A stretch of 64,000 nt of DNA from Sphingobacterium sp. SGG-5 (GCF_011043525.1 NZ_JAAKGO010000009.1:1-64000); one strand, 5' to 3'; counted from the first letter of the stretch, positions 48,088 to 57,970 are shown. Numbers and translations are program-made. The notes: generated from the sequence alone by a model not told the origin.

Positions 48088-49533
48088 ATGAAGAAATACA
48101 TTTATTTTATTGTGAGTTGCCTACTGCTTGGCAGTTCTTGTAATGTGCTGGATCTGGAACCTGAAACATCTTGGTCCGGCTCGAATATTCCGACTGATGA
48201 ATCACACCTAAATGGTATATTGTATGGAGGTTATGAACGTCTGCGGTCTGCATTGTCCACCGGTTTCTTGGTGTACGGTGAACTGCGGGCAGAAGCATTT
48301 TATAACAATGCGTTTCAGACGAATATCGACAAAGCCATTAACAATTCCTTGGATTACGACATGTCGTACGCTTCGTGGCAGCCTTTTTATGAAGTCATTA
48401 AGCAGGCCAATATTGTCCTCAGGTATACACAGGATCTGATCGCGACAGGCGCCATTACACAGGCAAATGCGGATGCAATCATGGGGCAGGCCTATACATT
48501 ACGGGCTTTTGCTTATTTTTATATTGTACGGATCTGGGGTGATGCGCCTTTGATCTTAGAGCCTTTTCTTTCTGACGACGATCTAAAAGGGTATGGCCGG
48601 GCGCCTTTGAATGAGCTATATACACAAATGCATCAGGACCTGCAAGAAGGTCAGCGCCTGATCCCGGCATCCAGCAACGAACGGACGACATTGACACGTG
48701 CGGCAGCCCACGCTATTGAGGCACATCTGTATGCGTGGGAGCATAATTACGAACAAGCTATCGTTTCCATCGATAAAGTATTGGGCAATTCGAATTATTC
48801 GCTAGCCAGTCTTTATAATTCAAGCTGGACTACCGGAGCAAGCGATTTTACGACTCGGGTACAGACGTCCGACTATGCGGCGATTTTTAATATAGGGCGT
48901 CATAAGGAATCTATCTTTGAGCTTGCTTTTAGCTTGGCCGACGGTGACAATACCCGATTCCTAACGAGCTATTTTTCGGGTACAAATCCGATTGTCCGTG
49001 TCATGCAGGAGTTTGGTGATAGCTTCGATAGCAACGATTGGCGGGCTATTGCAAGTAGCGAACGGTCGTCTTCCGGAACGTATAAGGCGATCAAGTATAT
49101 CATTGGCTTTAGCGCGGATGTGGATACACGAAATATTGTCCTGCTGCGCTTGGGTGACCTATACCTGCTGAAGGCAGAAGCCATCATGTCCCTCGGCGAT
49201 ACCGACGACGATAGAGAAGAGGCGATGGAATTGGTCAATATTATCCGGAATAGAGCAGGTGGACCAGCCTTTGAAATACCGGAGACAGAATACCTGGATC
49301 GTGGTCTTTACACGCAGGATGATCTGCTCGACCTCATACTGGAAGAACGGAAGTTTGAACTGGCTTACGAAGGATACCGTTGGTTTGACCTGGTGCGCAC
49401 AGGCAAGGCAATCGAAGTATTGCAGGAGACCCGCGGTATAGATCTCGATCCAAGATCCTTGGTGTGGCCTATCCATATTGATGAGATTAGACGATCAGGG
49501 GGACTGATTGAGCAAAATGAATACTACAAGTAA
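48088..49533 (+). CDS. SusD/RagB-family lipoprotein, second of this locus
   Basis: A 481-aa lipoprotein (LLLGSSCNVLDLEP). SusD signatures include MGQAYTLRAFAYFYIVRIWGDAP, LLRLGDLYLLKAEAIMSLGD and ILEERKFELAYEGYRWFDLVRTG. Surface glycan-binding lid for the preceding SusC. Operonic with it and with the next lipoprotein gene 17 bases downstream. Confidence 0.95.
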   Translation: MKKYIYFIVSCLLLGSSCNVLDLEPETSWSGSNIPTDESHLNGILYGGYERLRSALSTGFLVYGELRAEAFYNNAFQTNIDKAINNSLDYDMSYASWQPFYEVIKQANIVLRYTQDLIATGAITQANADAIMGQAYTLRAFAYFYIVRIWGDAPLILEPFLSDDDLKGYGRAPLNELYTQMHQDLQEGQRLIPASSNERTTLTRAAAHAIEAHLYAWEHNYEQAIVSIDKVLGNSNYSLASLYNSSWTTGASDFTTRVQTSDYAAIFNIGRHKESIFELAFSLADGDNTRFLTSYFSGTNPIVRVMQEFGDSFDSNDWRAIASSERSSSGTYKAIKYIIGFSADVDTRNIVLLRLGDLYLLKAEAIMSLGDTDDDREEAMELVNIIRNRAGGPAFEIPETEYLDRGLYTQDDLLDLILEERKFELAYEGYRWFDLVRTGKAIEVLQETRGIDLDPRSLVWPIHIDEIRRSGGLIEQNEYYK

Positions 49534-49550
49534 AATTTAAAGAGATAGCT

Positions 49551-51062
49551 ATGAAATATTCAGCACTATTAATAGTTGGTCTATGCATTGTCCTATTGAC
49601 CGGCTGTAATAAACTAATGAAAGATTATGACTTAGATACCTCCAATGATCTGGATGACGTCACACTCTTGGAATATATCAGTCAAGGAAAAGACTCTCGG
49701 CTAACACTATATGCCGAGGCAGTGCATTATGCAGGTATGGAAGATATCATAGAGGGGCAAGCCAAAACCCGGATTGTTCCCACCAATGAAGCGATTCAAG
49801 GGCTGTTGCTCAGTGCAGGCGTATCGAGTATACAGGAATTGTCGCCGAATGTGGTAAAGGAGATGCTTTCTTATCTCGTTATTCCCGGTGCTTACCGGTC
49901 GTTGGATTTGGAGGAAGATGAAACGATCGGGGAAGCTACGGTACAGGGGGACAGTTTATACCTTACTCGAAATGTATCGGCTACCGATAAATTTCGTCTT
50001 TATGTCAACAAAAATTCCAAGCTTGCTACGCCACAGATACCGGTGATTGGTCAAGACTATGTGTTCAAAGACGGCGTTGCCCATGTCGTCAATATCTTTC
50101 CGACTTACCAGGGAGTCATGACGGTTACGGATCCAGTGCCCGATGGAGTGGATTATTCGGATGCTAAAAAGGATACGTTATGGGTGGAGGCAGATGCTCA
50201 TGTCTACAGAGGAAGTCGCGATGCGAATTATGGTGACGACGGACCATATACTACTCGCTCTATCATCGTGAATGCTCGCCCCGATAATCATGTCTCTGCA
50301 AGACGTGGGCTCATCAAGTTTGATTTAAAAGATATTGCTTTTGCGGACGATTTAGTCGGTGCGAACTTCAACTTTAATGTTCGCACTCCCTTTCCTGCAA
50401 ATATAACGCCCACTCTTGGTGTTTGGGAGACCGGTACGGATTGGGAAGAATTTGGTGAAACTGGTGTAACGTGGAATACTATGCCAACTTTTGGGGGACA
50501 GATAGCTACCTCAGAAGTAGTTGTCGTGGGTTGGAATGTCGTGTCGCTAACGACTTTCATCAACCGTGCATACCAACAGCATGTGGAGGAAGTATCCTTA
50601 GGACTTGGGTTGATGGATGATCCAAATGGTGAGTTTGGTAATGTTTTCATTTATAACAGAGAGCAGAGTAATGGAGACTATAAAGCTTTTATCAGCTTAC
50701 TTGGCGCGATGCCAAGCGAGCTGGAACTCGATCATCTTACTGCGTTGCAAGTACCCCAAGATGGGGCAGCTGCGGTAACGAAAGAACAGCTATCGATGAA
50801 GCCCGCTGTATCACCGACCTATAATTATACCGACAACAATATTATCTATGTATTGGCAGAGACCCCGGCGAATGGTACTGTGACGCGCTTCGGTCTTCCT
50901 ATGGGCAAATTTGGGGAGTTTACGCAGGAAGAATTGAAAGGTGGTGCTATCCGCTACGTACACGATGGTACGGGTTCTTCGGATGCGATCACGTTTAAGG
51001 TAAAGGATTATATTGGTGGTGTGTATGCTGAATTGATCGAACTACCAGTTACTATACAATAA
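49551..51062 (+). CDS. FAS1-like plus CBM96-like surface lipoprotein
   Basis: A 503-aa lipoprotein (LLTGCNKLMKD). Residues about 35-185 look like a fasciclin (FAS1) domain (TRIVPTNEAIQGLLLSAG, VNIFPTYQGVM). About 205-375 carries the DNRLRE/CBM96 pattern: EADAHVYRGSRDANYGDDG, then RRGLIKFDL and a series of strands to SLGLGLMD. The last 80 residues resemble a cadherin-like or Ig strand module. CBM96 members bind charged polysaccharides such as alginate; specificity here is unknown. It occupies the usual SusE position and is probably a surface glycan-binding protein. Confidence 0.78.
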   Translation: MKYSALLIVGLCIVLLTGCNKLMKDYDLDTSNDLDDVTLLEYISQGKDSRLTLYAEAVHYAGMEDIIEGQAKTRIVPTNEAIQGLLLSAGVSSIQELSPNVVKEMLSYLVIPGAYRSLDLEEDETIGEATVQGDSLYLTRNVSATDKFRLYVNKNSKLATPQIPVIGQDYVFKDGVAHVVNIFPTYQGVMTVTDPVPDGVDYSDAKKDTLWVEADAHVYRGSRDANYGDDGPYTTRSIIVNARPDNHVSARRGLIKFDLKDIAFADDLVGANFNFNVRTPFPANITPTLGVWETGTDWEEFGETGVTWNTMPTFGGQIATSEVVVVGWNVVSLTTFINRAYQQHVEEVSLGLGLMDDPNGEFGNVFIYNREQSNGDYKAFISLLGAMPSELELDHLTALQVPQDGAAAVTKEQLSMKPAVSPTYNYTDNNIIYVLAETPANGTVTRFGLPMGKFGEFTQEELKGGAIRYVHDGTGSSDAITFKVKDYIGGVYAELIELPVTIQ

Positions 51063-51074
51063 TATATTAGGACT

Positions 51075-51845
51075 ATGATACGAATAAAACGATATGCTAT
51101 TTTCATACTTGGATTCGTCCTGGTGTTAGGGCATGGCTGCGCTACGAAATCGAAAGTGACGAATAATCAGATGGAACTCTATTTATTAGTGGGGCAATCC
51201 AATATGGCCGGACGGGGTACCATCGAGGCCATAGATACAGCAACCCATGCAAACGTGTATGTACTGAATGCCGAAGACGGTTGGAGCTTAGCCAAGGAAC
51301 CGCTCCATTACGATAAAGCCAATAGGGGAGTAGGGCCCGGATTTGTATTTGGTCAGATCATGGCGGCAAACAGAAAGGGAACCCGCATTGGTTTAATTCC
51401 CGCGGCTGTAGGAGGTACAAAAATTTCATACTGGCACCCGGGAGGAAAACGGGGCCTTTATGAAGAGGCAATCCGAAAAGCCAAAGTGGCGATGCAGCAG
51501 GGGAAATTAAAAGGTATTGTCTGGCAGCAGGGCGAATCGGATTCGAATACAAAAGATGCTCCCCTATACAAAGAGCGGTTAATGGCGCTGATGCAATCTT
51601 TCCGTAAGGATTTAGGAAATCCTGATCTTCCTATTGTCTTGGGCGGATTGGGAGATTTCCTTCGTCGGGATACCTATAAACAGGTGAACCAAGCGATACA
51701 GGAGGCTGCAAATGAGCTGGGGTATGCGGCCTATTCCGAGCCGAGTAAGCTGGGACATATCGGTGACAACTTGCATTTTAATAGTTCGGCACAGCGGGAG
51801 AATGGGAAACATATGGCGGAGGCGATGCTCGGCCTGCTTGAATAG
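51075..51845 (+). CDS. SGNH carbohydrate esterase (CE6 / sialate O-acetylesterase-like)
   Basis: A 256-aa lipoprotein (LGHGCATKSK). The catalytic Ser is in LLVGQSNMAGRG, the oxyanion and structural motifs are IPAAVGGTKI and WQQGESDSN, and the His is in GDNLHFNSSAQR; the acidic partner lies two residues earlier. This is the DUF303/CE6 pattern of acetyl-ester hydrolases acting on plant or acidic polysaccharides. It closes the operon, so the target glycan is probably acetylated. Confidence 0.88.
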   Translation: MIRIKRYAIFILGFVLVLGHGCATKSKVTNNQMELYLLVGQSNMAGRGTIEAIDTATHANVYVLNAEDGWSLAKEPLHYDKANRGVGPGFVFGQIMAANRKGTRIGLIPAAVGGTKISYWHPGGKRGLYEEAIRKAKVAMQQGKLKGIVWQQGESDSNTKDAPLYKERLMALMQSFRKDLGNPDLPIVLGGLGDFLRRDTYKQVNQAIQEAANELGYAAYSEPSKLGHIGDNLHFNSSAQRENGKHMAEAMLGLLE

Positions 51846-51923
51846 AAATAGATTGTGAACAGATGGTGGTGTAATATTCTCGAAAAAAGTGATACGTGTT
51901 ATTTTTAGGTTAGATTATTTCTG

Positions 51924-51931
51924 TACCTTTG
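51924..51931 (+). promoter_or_regulatory. -7 element of the copper-uptake operon
   Basis: TACCTTTG matches TAnnTTTG and lies 31 bases before the TTG start of the first gene. The -33 region is only T-rich. Confidence 0.45.
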
Positions 51932-51961
51932 AGCTACGTTTAGGGAAGTAAAATAATAGCT

Positions 51962-52330
51962 TTGAGGTTTTTCTGTACATATATTCTGCTAATCGCTCTG
52001 ACACTGCAATCCTTTTATCGCAGTATTATGACCATGGAATATCAGATACATCTACCCGAGTATCTGGCAAAGTGTATCAACAAAGACCGTCCTCAATTAC
52101 ACTGTGATGGGCAGTGTGTTCTCATGAAAAAAATCAAGGAAAAAGAGAAAGAGGAAACAAAGAAGAATTTGCTCGTATATGAATACAGCGCTCTTTATGT
52201 GCATAAAGAGTATACTGTTTTTACTTTATATCAGCCAAAAGAAGAAACCACAGATAAGCCTTTCTCTCCTTATTTGATCGACTACCGGTTCAACTATAAT
52301 ACCCCCATATTCCGTCCCCCGATCGGTTGA
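51962..52330 (+). CDS. Small membrane-anchored CxGxC metal-site peptide
   Basis: 122 aa if started at TTG 51962, which supplies an N-terminal hydrophobic anchor (FFCTYILLIALTLQSF); an ATG at 52028 would lose it. The core CINKDRPQLHCDGQCVLMKKIKE has three Cys and a His in the pattern CxNxDxPxLHCxGxC, followed by a very charged KEKEKEETKK helix. I recall proteins with this NRDKPxLHCxGxC core in Bacteroidota next to metal-uptake genes. Its position at the head of a copper operon suggests copper binding or sensing at the inner membrane, not demonstrated. Confidence 0.65.
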   Translation: MRFFCTYILLIALTLQSFYRSIMTMEYQIHLPEYLAKCINKDRPQLHCDGQCVLMKKIKEKEKEETKKNLLVYEYSALYVHKEYTVFTLYQPKEETTDKPFSPYLIDYRFNYNTPIFRPPIG

Positions 52331-52486
52331 GTCTGTCTCTAAGATGTATTTGCTCTTGACAAGGCTATGACGGACTATTATGTCCGTGGATACATTATTG
52401 CATTTTTTTCTTTAACGAAGTCCCAAAGCCGTCTGGATGATGGTAAATAATAGGATTTTGTATGCTCACACCACAGATTATCCATC

Positions 52487-53413
52487 ATGAAGATAACGAG
52501 GTTTTGTGCTGTCGCCATAATTTTTGCAATGGTGGCATGCACCAAGGACAAGACAGACTACGAAGCGGAAATTGCAACAGAAGTCACTGAATACGTCGAG
52601 TTTGAAGAAGCTGCCCGTATTACGGTAGGAGATTATGACATCGGTGTCGAAGCCCTGAACGGGACTTTTTACGTGGGCTATAATGAAGTCCGCGTGAAAG
52701 TGACGGACAAACAGACCGGTGCGGATATGCAGGTCTCGTCGGTGACTTTTTTGCCCATACGGAAAGAGGAAGGCGGAAACACAACTTCCTGCCCGCACCG
52801 CTACGATATGAATATAAGTACGGACGAGAACTGTTTTTCGGGCTACGCGGTATTCACCGATGCAAGCAGGCCCGGCGGTAATTGGGAGCTATACATTTCG
52901 TTCACTATCGATGGACAGTTGTATAGCGTGCATCAAGCTATTACGGTAGAGGAACAGCTCAATATGAACCTGAACATGACCAGTTTTACGGGCAAAGATG
53001 ACGAGCAATATATCATCGCTTTGGTATCGCCACAGCGCCCGAAGGTTGGCGAGAATGAACTGGTCGCCGGTATCTATAGATTTGAGCAACCGAACAGCCC
53101 ACCTACGAGTGATTTTCCTGATCCTTCTCAGTTCACTTATACGGAAGTCAGTGGGTACACCTTGCTGTTGGATCCGCGGATGCCGGAGCCTTCTATGGGT
53201 AATCACTCTTCGCCCAACAATGTGGATCTGACGCAGCGGGATGATGGGCTGTACTATGGTGTGGTCAATTATACCATGACGGGCAACTGGACGTTGAACT
53301 TCATCTTACAGAACGAGGAAGGACGAATCTTGAGGGGAACGGAGGTTCCAACGGTTTTTACGCCGGGGATCGAGGGTGTGAAAAGTGAATTGTATATAGA
53401 TGTTTTGTTTTAA
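52487..53413 (+). CDS. YtkA-like periplasmic lipoprotein, probable copper handling
   Basis: A 308-aa lipoprotein (AMVACTKDK). It contains two related beta-sandwich modules. The second has PRMPEPSMGNHSSPNN, GLYYGVVNYTMTGNW, the signature of YtkA/FixH-like domains; the first has SCPHRYDMN and CFSGYAVF with GGNWELYISF. Met- and His-rich loops in these positions suit Cu(I) binding. The gap before it (52331-52486, 156 bases) shows nothing I can name. It overlaps no neighbour and is followed one base later by the copper receptor gene. Confidence 0.75.
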   Translation: MKITRFCAVAIIFAMVACTKDKTDYEAEIATEVTEYVEFEEAARITVGDYDIGVEALNGTFYVGYNEVRVKVTDKQTGADMQVSSVTFLPIRKEEGGNTTSCPHRYDMNISTDENCFSGYAVFTDASRPGGNWELYISFTIDGQLYSVHQAITVEEQLNMNLNMTSFTGKDDEQYIIALVSPQRPKVGENELVAGIYRFEQPNSPPTSDFPDPSQFTYTEVSGYTLLLDPRMPEPSMGNHSSPNNVDLTQRDDGLYYGVVNYTMTGNWTLNFILQNEEGRILRGTEVPTVFTPGIEGVKSELYIDVLF

Positions 53414-53414
53414 G

Positions 53415-55409
53415 ATGATGAAGAAGAAGATAAGCATTGCTTTTTTTGGTCTTTTCCTTGGAATACATGTCAGTGCACAACATACCCACACGCAAAGCGA
53501 CAGTACTAAACATCTTAAAGAGGTAAAAATCACAGCTATTGCTAAAAAGAAGATCGAGACAGACATGAAAATGGCCGTTTCTGTGGATGAGTTTTTGGCG
53601 TCGTCCGAAAATATCAGCTTCATCAAACGTGGGGCATACGCTTGGGAGCCTTTGCTTAATAATATGAGTACCGAGCGCTCCACGTTGACTATAGACGGTA
53701 TGCACGTATTCGGTGCTTGCACGGACAAGATGGATCCGGTTACTTCCTACGTAGAGAGCAACGACCTGTCCGGCATCAACATCACATCAGGACAGGAGGG
53801 TAATATGCACGGGGCTACTGTAGCTGGAAGCATTGACCTGAAAAGGAAAAGTATTCCCTTTGGCATGGAAAGGAAATGGAGTGGTGCGTATCAGAGCGGA
53901 TTTGAATTCAACAACAGACAGTTTTTCAATCTAAGCAACCTGTCTTATTCCACGGAAAGATTTACAGCCGATGGCCGTGTCTCTTTTCGAAAGGCAGGCA
54001 ACTACCGTGATGGTAAAAATGACGAAGTGAATCATTCGCAATACAACAAATTCAACACATCTTTAGGTTTAGCATATAAAACAGGGGATCTTTCATCGGT
54101 CAGGGTGGATGCTATCTACGACAAAGCAAAAGATGTAGGCTTTCCGGCATTGCCCATGGATCTGTGGCTGTCTCGCGCAATTATCACGTCGGCATCCTAC
54201 AAACAGCTGTTTGACGAGGGGCTGCTACGGGTTTGGGATAGCAAGGTCTATTTTAATGCAATCGAGCATTATATGGACGATACCACACGCCCCGAAAACT
54301 TAGTGCATATGGATATGCCAGGGTGGAGTACGACCTACGGGCTGCTGTCCAGGGTTCATCTGAAGAAAGACAGTTATTCGTCTGAAATACAAGCCAACGC
54401 CTACGAAAATCTATCTATTGCCGAGATGACGATGTATCCACAGAATCGGAGCAAGAAGACTATGTTTGCGTATAGCTGGCCTTGGGTCATGACACGTTTT
54501 GCGGGACTTTCGATGAACAACACATGGGATATTTCCGAAAGGAGCCGATTGAATTTCGGGGGGTCGTTAGGCTGGAATTACAACCGCTCGAAGTATGTGG
54601 AATTTAATTGGATCTTTCATCCTGCTACTCCCCAGGAGAAAAGCCGGATACTGCCCGGACTGCATGCCAGCTATCGACTGGAAATCGATCAGTTTGCTTT
54701 TTCTGTCGGTACGGGTTATGGACATCGCGCGCCATCGGTTTCGGAAGGGTATGGATATTATATCTACAACAGCTTTGATCGTTACGACTACATTGGGAAT
54801 CCGGATCTGAAAAATGAAATTTCTTACGAGGGGAATGCGAGTGCTGGATTCAGGAACGAAAGAATGGGCGTCGAGGCCAAGGTCAATTATTTCTATATCC
54901 AAAACTATATTGTCGGGAGGATTTTAAGTCTGGGGAGTCCGATGAATTATCAGTCGGTGGGGGTGAAAGGGTATACTTCTTTGGATCATGCGAGACTATT
55001 CAACCTCTCATTGAATGCCAATTACGATATTTTGAGACATTTGCATTGGAAAGGAATGCTCTCGTATGCACGGGCAACGGATGATAAAAAAGGCAATTTG
55101 CCGTTTATACGCCCGTTGAGCTATCAGACTTCTCTTTATTTTATGCATAGGAAGTTGGGGGTGTGGACTTCGGTGAATGGTGATTTTGAGCAGCAAAAAT
55201 ATAGTCCGGAATACGGTGAAGATCAGACACCGGCGTATATGATATGGAATATATCAGGAGATTATACGCTTAATTTTAAGGGGTATCAAGCTGTATTGCA
55301 GATTGGCGCAGAGAACCTCTTCAACACGTATTACAGCACCTACGCCGACTGGGGCAATATTCCGAGGATGGGGCGTAATATTTTCACCACGTTAAAAATC
55401 AATTTTTAG
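53415..55409 (+). CDS. OprC/NosA-type copper TonB-dependent receptor
   Basis: About 664 aa from the ATG at 53415 (an upstream frame overlaps the previous gene). Signal ends VSAQH. The plug contains IDGMHVFGACTDKMDP, the hallmark of copper receptors; Cys102 and Met106 form the CxxxM half of the site and His285-Tyr-Met287 (HYM) the HxM half, with the same roughly 180-residue spacing as OprC C143/M147-H323/M325. Barrel to the C-terminal aromatic TTLKINF. It imports copper across the outer membrane; NosA is needed for loading nitrous-oxide reductase. Confidence 0.88.
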   Translation: MMKKKISIAFFGLFLGIHVSAQHTHTQSDSTKHLKEVKITAIAKKKIETDMKMAVSVDEFLASSENISFIKRGAYAWEPLLNNMSTERSTLTIDGMHVFGACTDKMDPVTSYVESNDLSGINITSGQEGNMHGATVAGSIDLKRKSIPFGMERKWSGAYQSGFEFNNRQFFNLSNLSYSTERFTADGRVSFRKAGNYRDGKNDEVNHSQYNKFNTSLGLAYKTGDLSSVRVDAIYDKAKDVGFPALPMDLWLSRAIITSASYKQLFDEGLLRVWDSKVYFNAIEHYMDDTTRPENLVHMDMPGWSTTYGLLSRVHLKKDSYSSEIQANAYENLSIAEMTMYPQNRSKKTMFAYSWPWVMTRFAGLSMNNTWDISERSRLNFGGSLGWNYNRSKYVEFNWIFHPATPQEKSRILPGLHASYRLEIDQFAFSVGTGYGHRAPSVSEGYGYYIYNSFDRYDYIGNPDLKNEISYEGNASAGFRNERMGVEAKVNYFYIQNYIVGRILSLGSPMNYQSVGVKGYTSLDHARLFNLSLNANYDILRHLHWKGMLSYARATDDKKGNLPFIRPLSYQTSLYFMHRKLGVWTSVNGDFEQQKYSPEYGEDQTPAYMIWNISGDYTLNFKGYQAVLQIGAENLFNTYYSTYADWGNIPRMGRNIFTTLKINF

Positions 55410-55440
55410 AAAAAACAAAAAAATTAAAATAAATATTATC

Positions 55441-56304
55441 ATGAAAACATTAACAACATATTTTGCTTTATGTATTGGATTAGCCTTATTTGTATCTTGT
55501 AACGACAAAGAAGATCCTGTGGCCAATAGTATTACCTTGCATTTCAACAATACATTTGGAGACGAGACCATAGTACTCGGAGATGCTATATCAGCTACTG
55601 CCACGGAAAACACCTCGGCAGAAGGACAGATCCATCATTTTTCAGAACTGAAATATGTCATTAGCAATATCCGTCTCATCAAAGCAGATGGTGGCGAATT
55701 TCCTTATCATATCAACGACCTGGACAAGGGCGCTACGGTTGTAAATCATGCAAAACCACAGACGTTGGATTATGTGTTGAGTAATATACCTACAGGGGGG
55801 TACAAACAGATCAAATTTGGATTAGGGGTGAAGCAAGACTTAAATACGCTCGACGAAGTCCGATTCCCTAAGTTCTATTCTGCTGCAGGGGAGAACGATA
55901 CGGAGATGATGTGGGAATGGGGCGCAGGATATCGCTTCACAAAGATCGAGGGCTTCTATGATACGGACAACAAAGAGCTTTCAATCCATACGGGTAGTAC
56001 GGTAGAGGGAGAGGAAGGCTCGTATACACAAGGCGTTGACGCTTATCGGGATATTATCTTAGATCTAAATACGAATGCAGTGGTTGGTAGCACAGCTCCA
56101 CGGATTATAATCAAAGCGGATTTTGACAAACTGTTGAGTGGAAAGACCAATACGATTACATTGACAACAGGCACAGGTATGGGAGACAACGCTACGCCAA
56201 ACATCCACACAGCAGCCCAGATGGTCACATTTGTCGATAATTTGGGGGGAGATGGTACAAGTGATATTTCGGGAATGTTTTCTATCCAAAGTGTGGAAGA
56301 TTAA
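55441..56304 (+). CDS. MbnP-family copper-binding lipoprotein
   Basis: A 287-aa lipoprotein (LFVSCNDKED). MbnP features: HFSELKYVISNIRLIKADG, then MMWEWGAGYRFTKIEG with the Trp-rich pair, and HTGS. MbnP binds copper after one tryptophan is oxidised to kynurenine by the diheme partner MbnH, encoded 66 bases downstream here. In methanotrophs the pair belongs to methanobactin clusters; in other bacteria it accompanies copper receptors without methanobactin, as here. Confidence 0.85.
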   Translation: MKTLTTYFALCIGLALFVSCNDKEDPVANSITLHFNNTFGDETIVLGDAISATATENTSAEGQIHHFSELKYVISNIRLIKADGGEFPYHINDLDKGATVVNHAKPQTLDYVLSNIPTGGYKQIKFGLGVKQDLNTLDEVRFPKFYSAAGENDTEMMWEWGAGYRFTKIEGFYDTDNKELSIHTGSTVEGEEGSYTQGVDAYRDIILDLNTNAVVGSTAPRIIIKADFDKLLSGKTNTITLTTGTGMGDNATPNIHTAAQMVTFVDNLGGDGTSDISGMFSIQSVED

Positions 56305-56370
56305 AGTGATGAAGGTGTTAAAAAATAGTTATCTCATCGAAATGACGTTGTAGAAAGCTTGTATTCGTAA

Positions 56371-57393
56371 ATGAAAAATATACTCGGCCTATTATCTATC
56401 TTTCTACTGTTACTATCCTGTAACAGAGAGGATAGCATTGCGCCAGAGCCTTACGACAATCCCGAAATCCCGCTGGATATACCTGCGGGATTTCCGTCGT
56501 TGAATCCTGCAGTCGAGAAAAATAGACCTACCAAATACGGTGTGGAGTTGGGCGAAAAACTTTTCCACGAAAATAAATTCAGCATCAATAATTCGATTTC
56601 CTGCGCCAGTTGCCACAAGCGGGGTAGTGCTTTTGCGGATAATGAGGTGCAGGCCGTAGGGGTCTATGGTCGCGTTAGTCTTCGGAATACGCCACCCATC
56701 CAAAACCTGGCGTTTATGAAGTTTTATAATTGGGACGGGAGCAAACTTCGGTTGGAAAATCAGCCATTGGTACCAATCATCACGCACGAGGAGATGAATT
56801 CTTCCATTGTGGAAGTCATCAACAAACTCGCCGTCGATCACGTATATAGACATTTGTTCATGAAAGCATATGGGGATGATGCGATTACCGCTGATCGGAT
56901 TTATCGGAGTCTGGCGCAATACCAATACACATTAATTTCTGCCAACAGTAAATATGACAACGTAAGGCGTAACGAGGGTGAGACGTTTACCGAAAGCGAA
57001 GCACGGGGCTATCAAGCGTTCCAGACGAAATGTGAAAGCTGTCATAGCACAGAGCTGTTTACAGACCAAAGTTTCAGAAATGTAGGGTTTCCTGTAAATC
57101 CGAGCACCGAAGAAGCAGGACGCGCCAGAGTCACAGGGATACCGGCAGACTTAATGAGCTTTCGCGTTCCGTCTCTAAGAAATGCCGAGTATACCGCTCC
57201 TTACGGTAGTTTTGGTCAATTTTCAACGTTAAAAGCGGTGTTAGATTACTTTGATAATGGTGTATTGGAGGCTGATAACCTTGATCCCATTTTGAAAGAG
57301 CAGGACAATCGGATCCCGATGACCGAACAAGAAAAACAAGATATAATTGCTTTTATTAAAACATTAAGTGATGAAGCGTTTGTCGGAAAGTAA
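56371..57393 (+). CDS. MbnH-like diheme cytochrome c peroxidase family protein
   Basis: A 340-aa lipoprotein (LLLSCNRED) with two heme-c motifs, CASCH (about 78-82) and CESCH (about 221-225), typical for CcpA/MauG relatives. The PSLNP and FRVPSLRNAEYTAPYGSFGQFSTLKAVLDYF segments are family-typical. Next to mbnP the likely function is oxidation of an MbnP tryptophan rather than peroxide detoxification. Last gene of the copper operon; a bacterial cytochrome c peroxidase role is the alternative. Confidence 0.85.
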   Translation: MKNILGLLSIFLLLLSCNREDSIAPEPYDNPEIPLDIPAGFPSLNPAVEKNRPTKYGVELGEKLFHENKFSINNSISCASCHKRGSAFADNEVQAVGVYGRVSLRNTPPIQNLAFMKFYNWDGSKLRLENQPLVPIITHEEMNSSIVEVINKLAVDHVYRHLFMKAYGDDAITADRIYRSLAQYQYTLISANSKYDNVRRNEGETFTESEARGYQAFQTKCESCHSTELFTDQSFRNVGFPVNPSTEEAGRARVTGIPADLMSFRVPSLRNAEYTAPYGSFGQFSTLKAVLDYFDNGVLEADNLDPILKEQDNRIPMTEQEKQDIIAFIKTLSDEAFVGK

Positions 57394-57417
57394 ATAGCTT
57401 GGCCAGTTCTTTTGCTA

Positions 57418-57500
57418 TTAAGGCATATTCAACTGTTCTTTTCCGGCATCCGAGATCCTATCAAAATTCCATTCGGGTTTTCATACCCAGCTGATGGAAG
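57418..57500 (-). pseudogene. Duplicated 3' fragment of the iron-sulfur assembly gene
   Basis: About 83 bases that repeat 58350-58433, the 3' end of the complete gene at 58351-58680, in the same orientation. The first 60 bases are nearly identical; small insertions and substitutions accumulate towards the interior of the gene. Together the two copies form direct repeats around the toxin-antitoxin pair. Confidence 0.85.
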
Positions 57501-57527
57501 GTTAGATGTTGTTTCACTATGAGGTAA

Positions 57528-57968
57528 TTATCCTGGTACCCTGATAGTTTGGACTTCCATGAATACGTCATTTAGGTGGGTAAAGTCTTTATCTGCGGTA
57601 ATGAGTTTCAGTCCGAGCAAAGCTGCTGTTGATGCGATCCAAAGATCATTCTTTCCCATATTTCTAGGTGTAGTAAAGGGGTAATGTGAAAATAATGGAT
57701 TTCTGCGTTGAGAGTAGTTGTCTATCTGTGTATACGTGTCGACTAAATTTTCGTTTATCTCAATAATGACCGCTTCATCTAATATATTATGAATAACTTG
57801 CCATTTCTTTATACCCCAATTGTGTCGTAGAGCAAGTGATTTTAGCTCGGCTATAGAAACAATGGAAATAAAAATTTTCCTATTATCCGGATTAATTTCA
57901 TCAATTAATTTTTGCTGATGATCCTTAGCTAATAGAATTAGAATATTAGTGTCAAATAGAAGGTTCAC
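57528..57968 (-). CDS. PIN-domain toxin (VapC-like)
   Basis: A 146-aa protein with GTG start two bases after the antitoxin stop. PIN acidic residues: Asp in LLFDTNILILL, Glu in SIAELKSLAL, and the pair of Asp in GKNDLWIASTA and LITADKDF. VapC-type toxins are Mg-dependent RNases that cleave tRNA or rRNA when not bound by the antitoxin. The order antitoxin-toxin and the near overlap are usual. Confidence 0.88.
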   Translation of the reverse strand: MNLLFDTNILILLAKDHQQKLIDEINPDNRKIFISIVSIAELKSLALRHNWGIKKWQVIHNILDEAVIIEINENLVDTYTQIDNYSQRRNPLFSHYPFTTPRNMGKNDLWIASTAALLGLKLITADKDFTHLNDVFMEVQTIRVPG

Positions 57969-57970
57969 AG

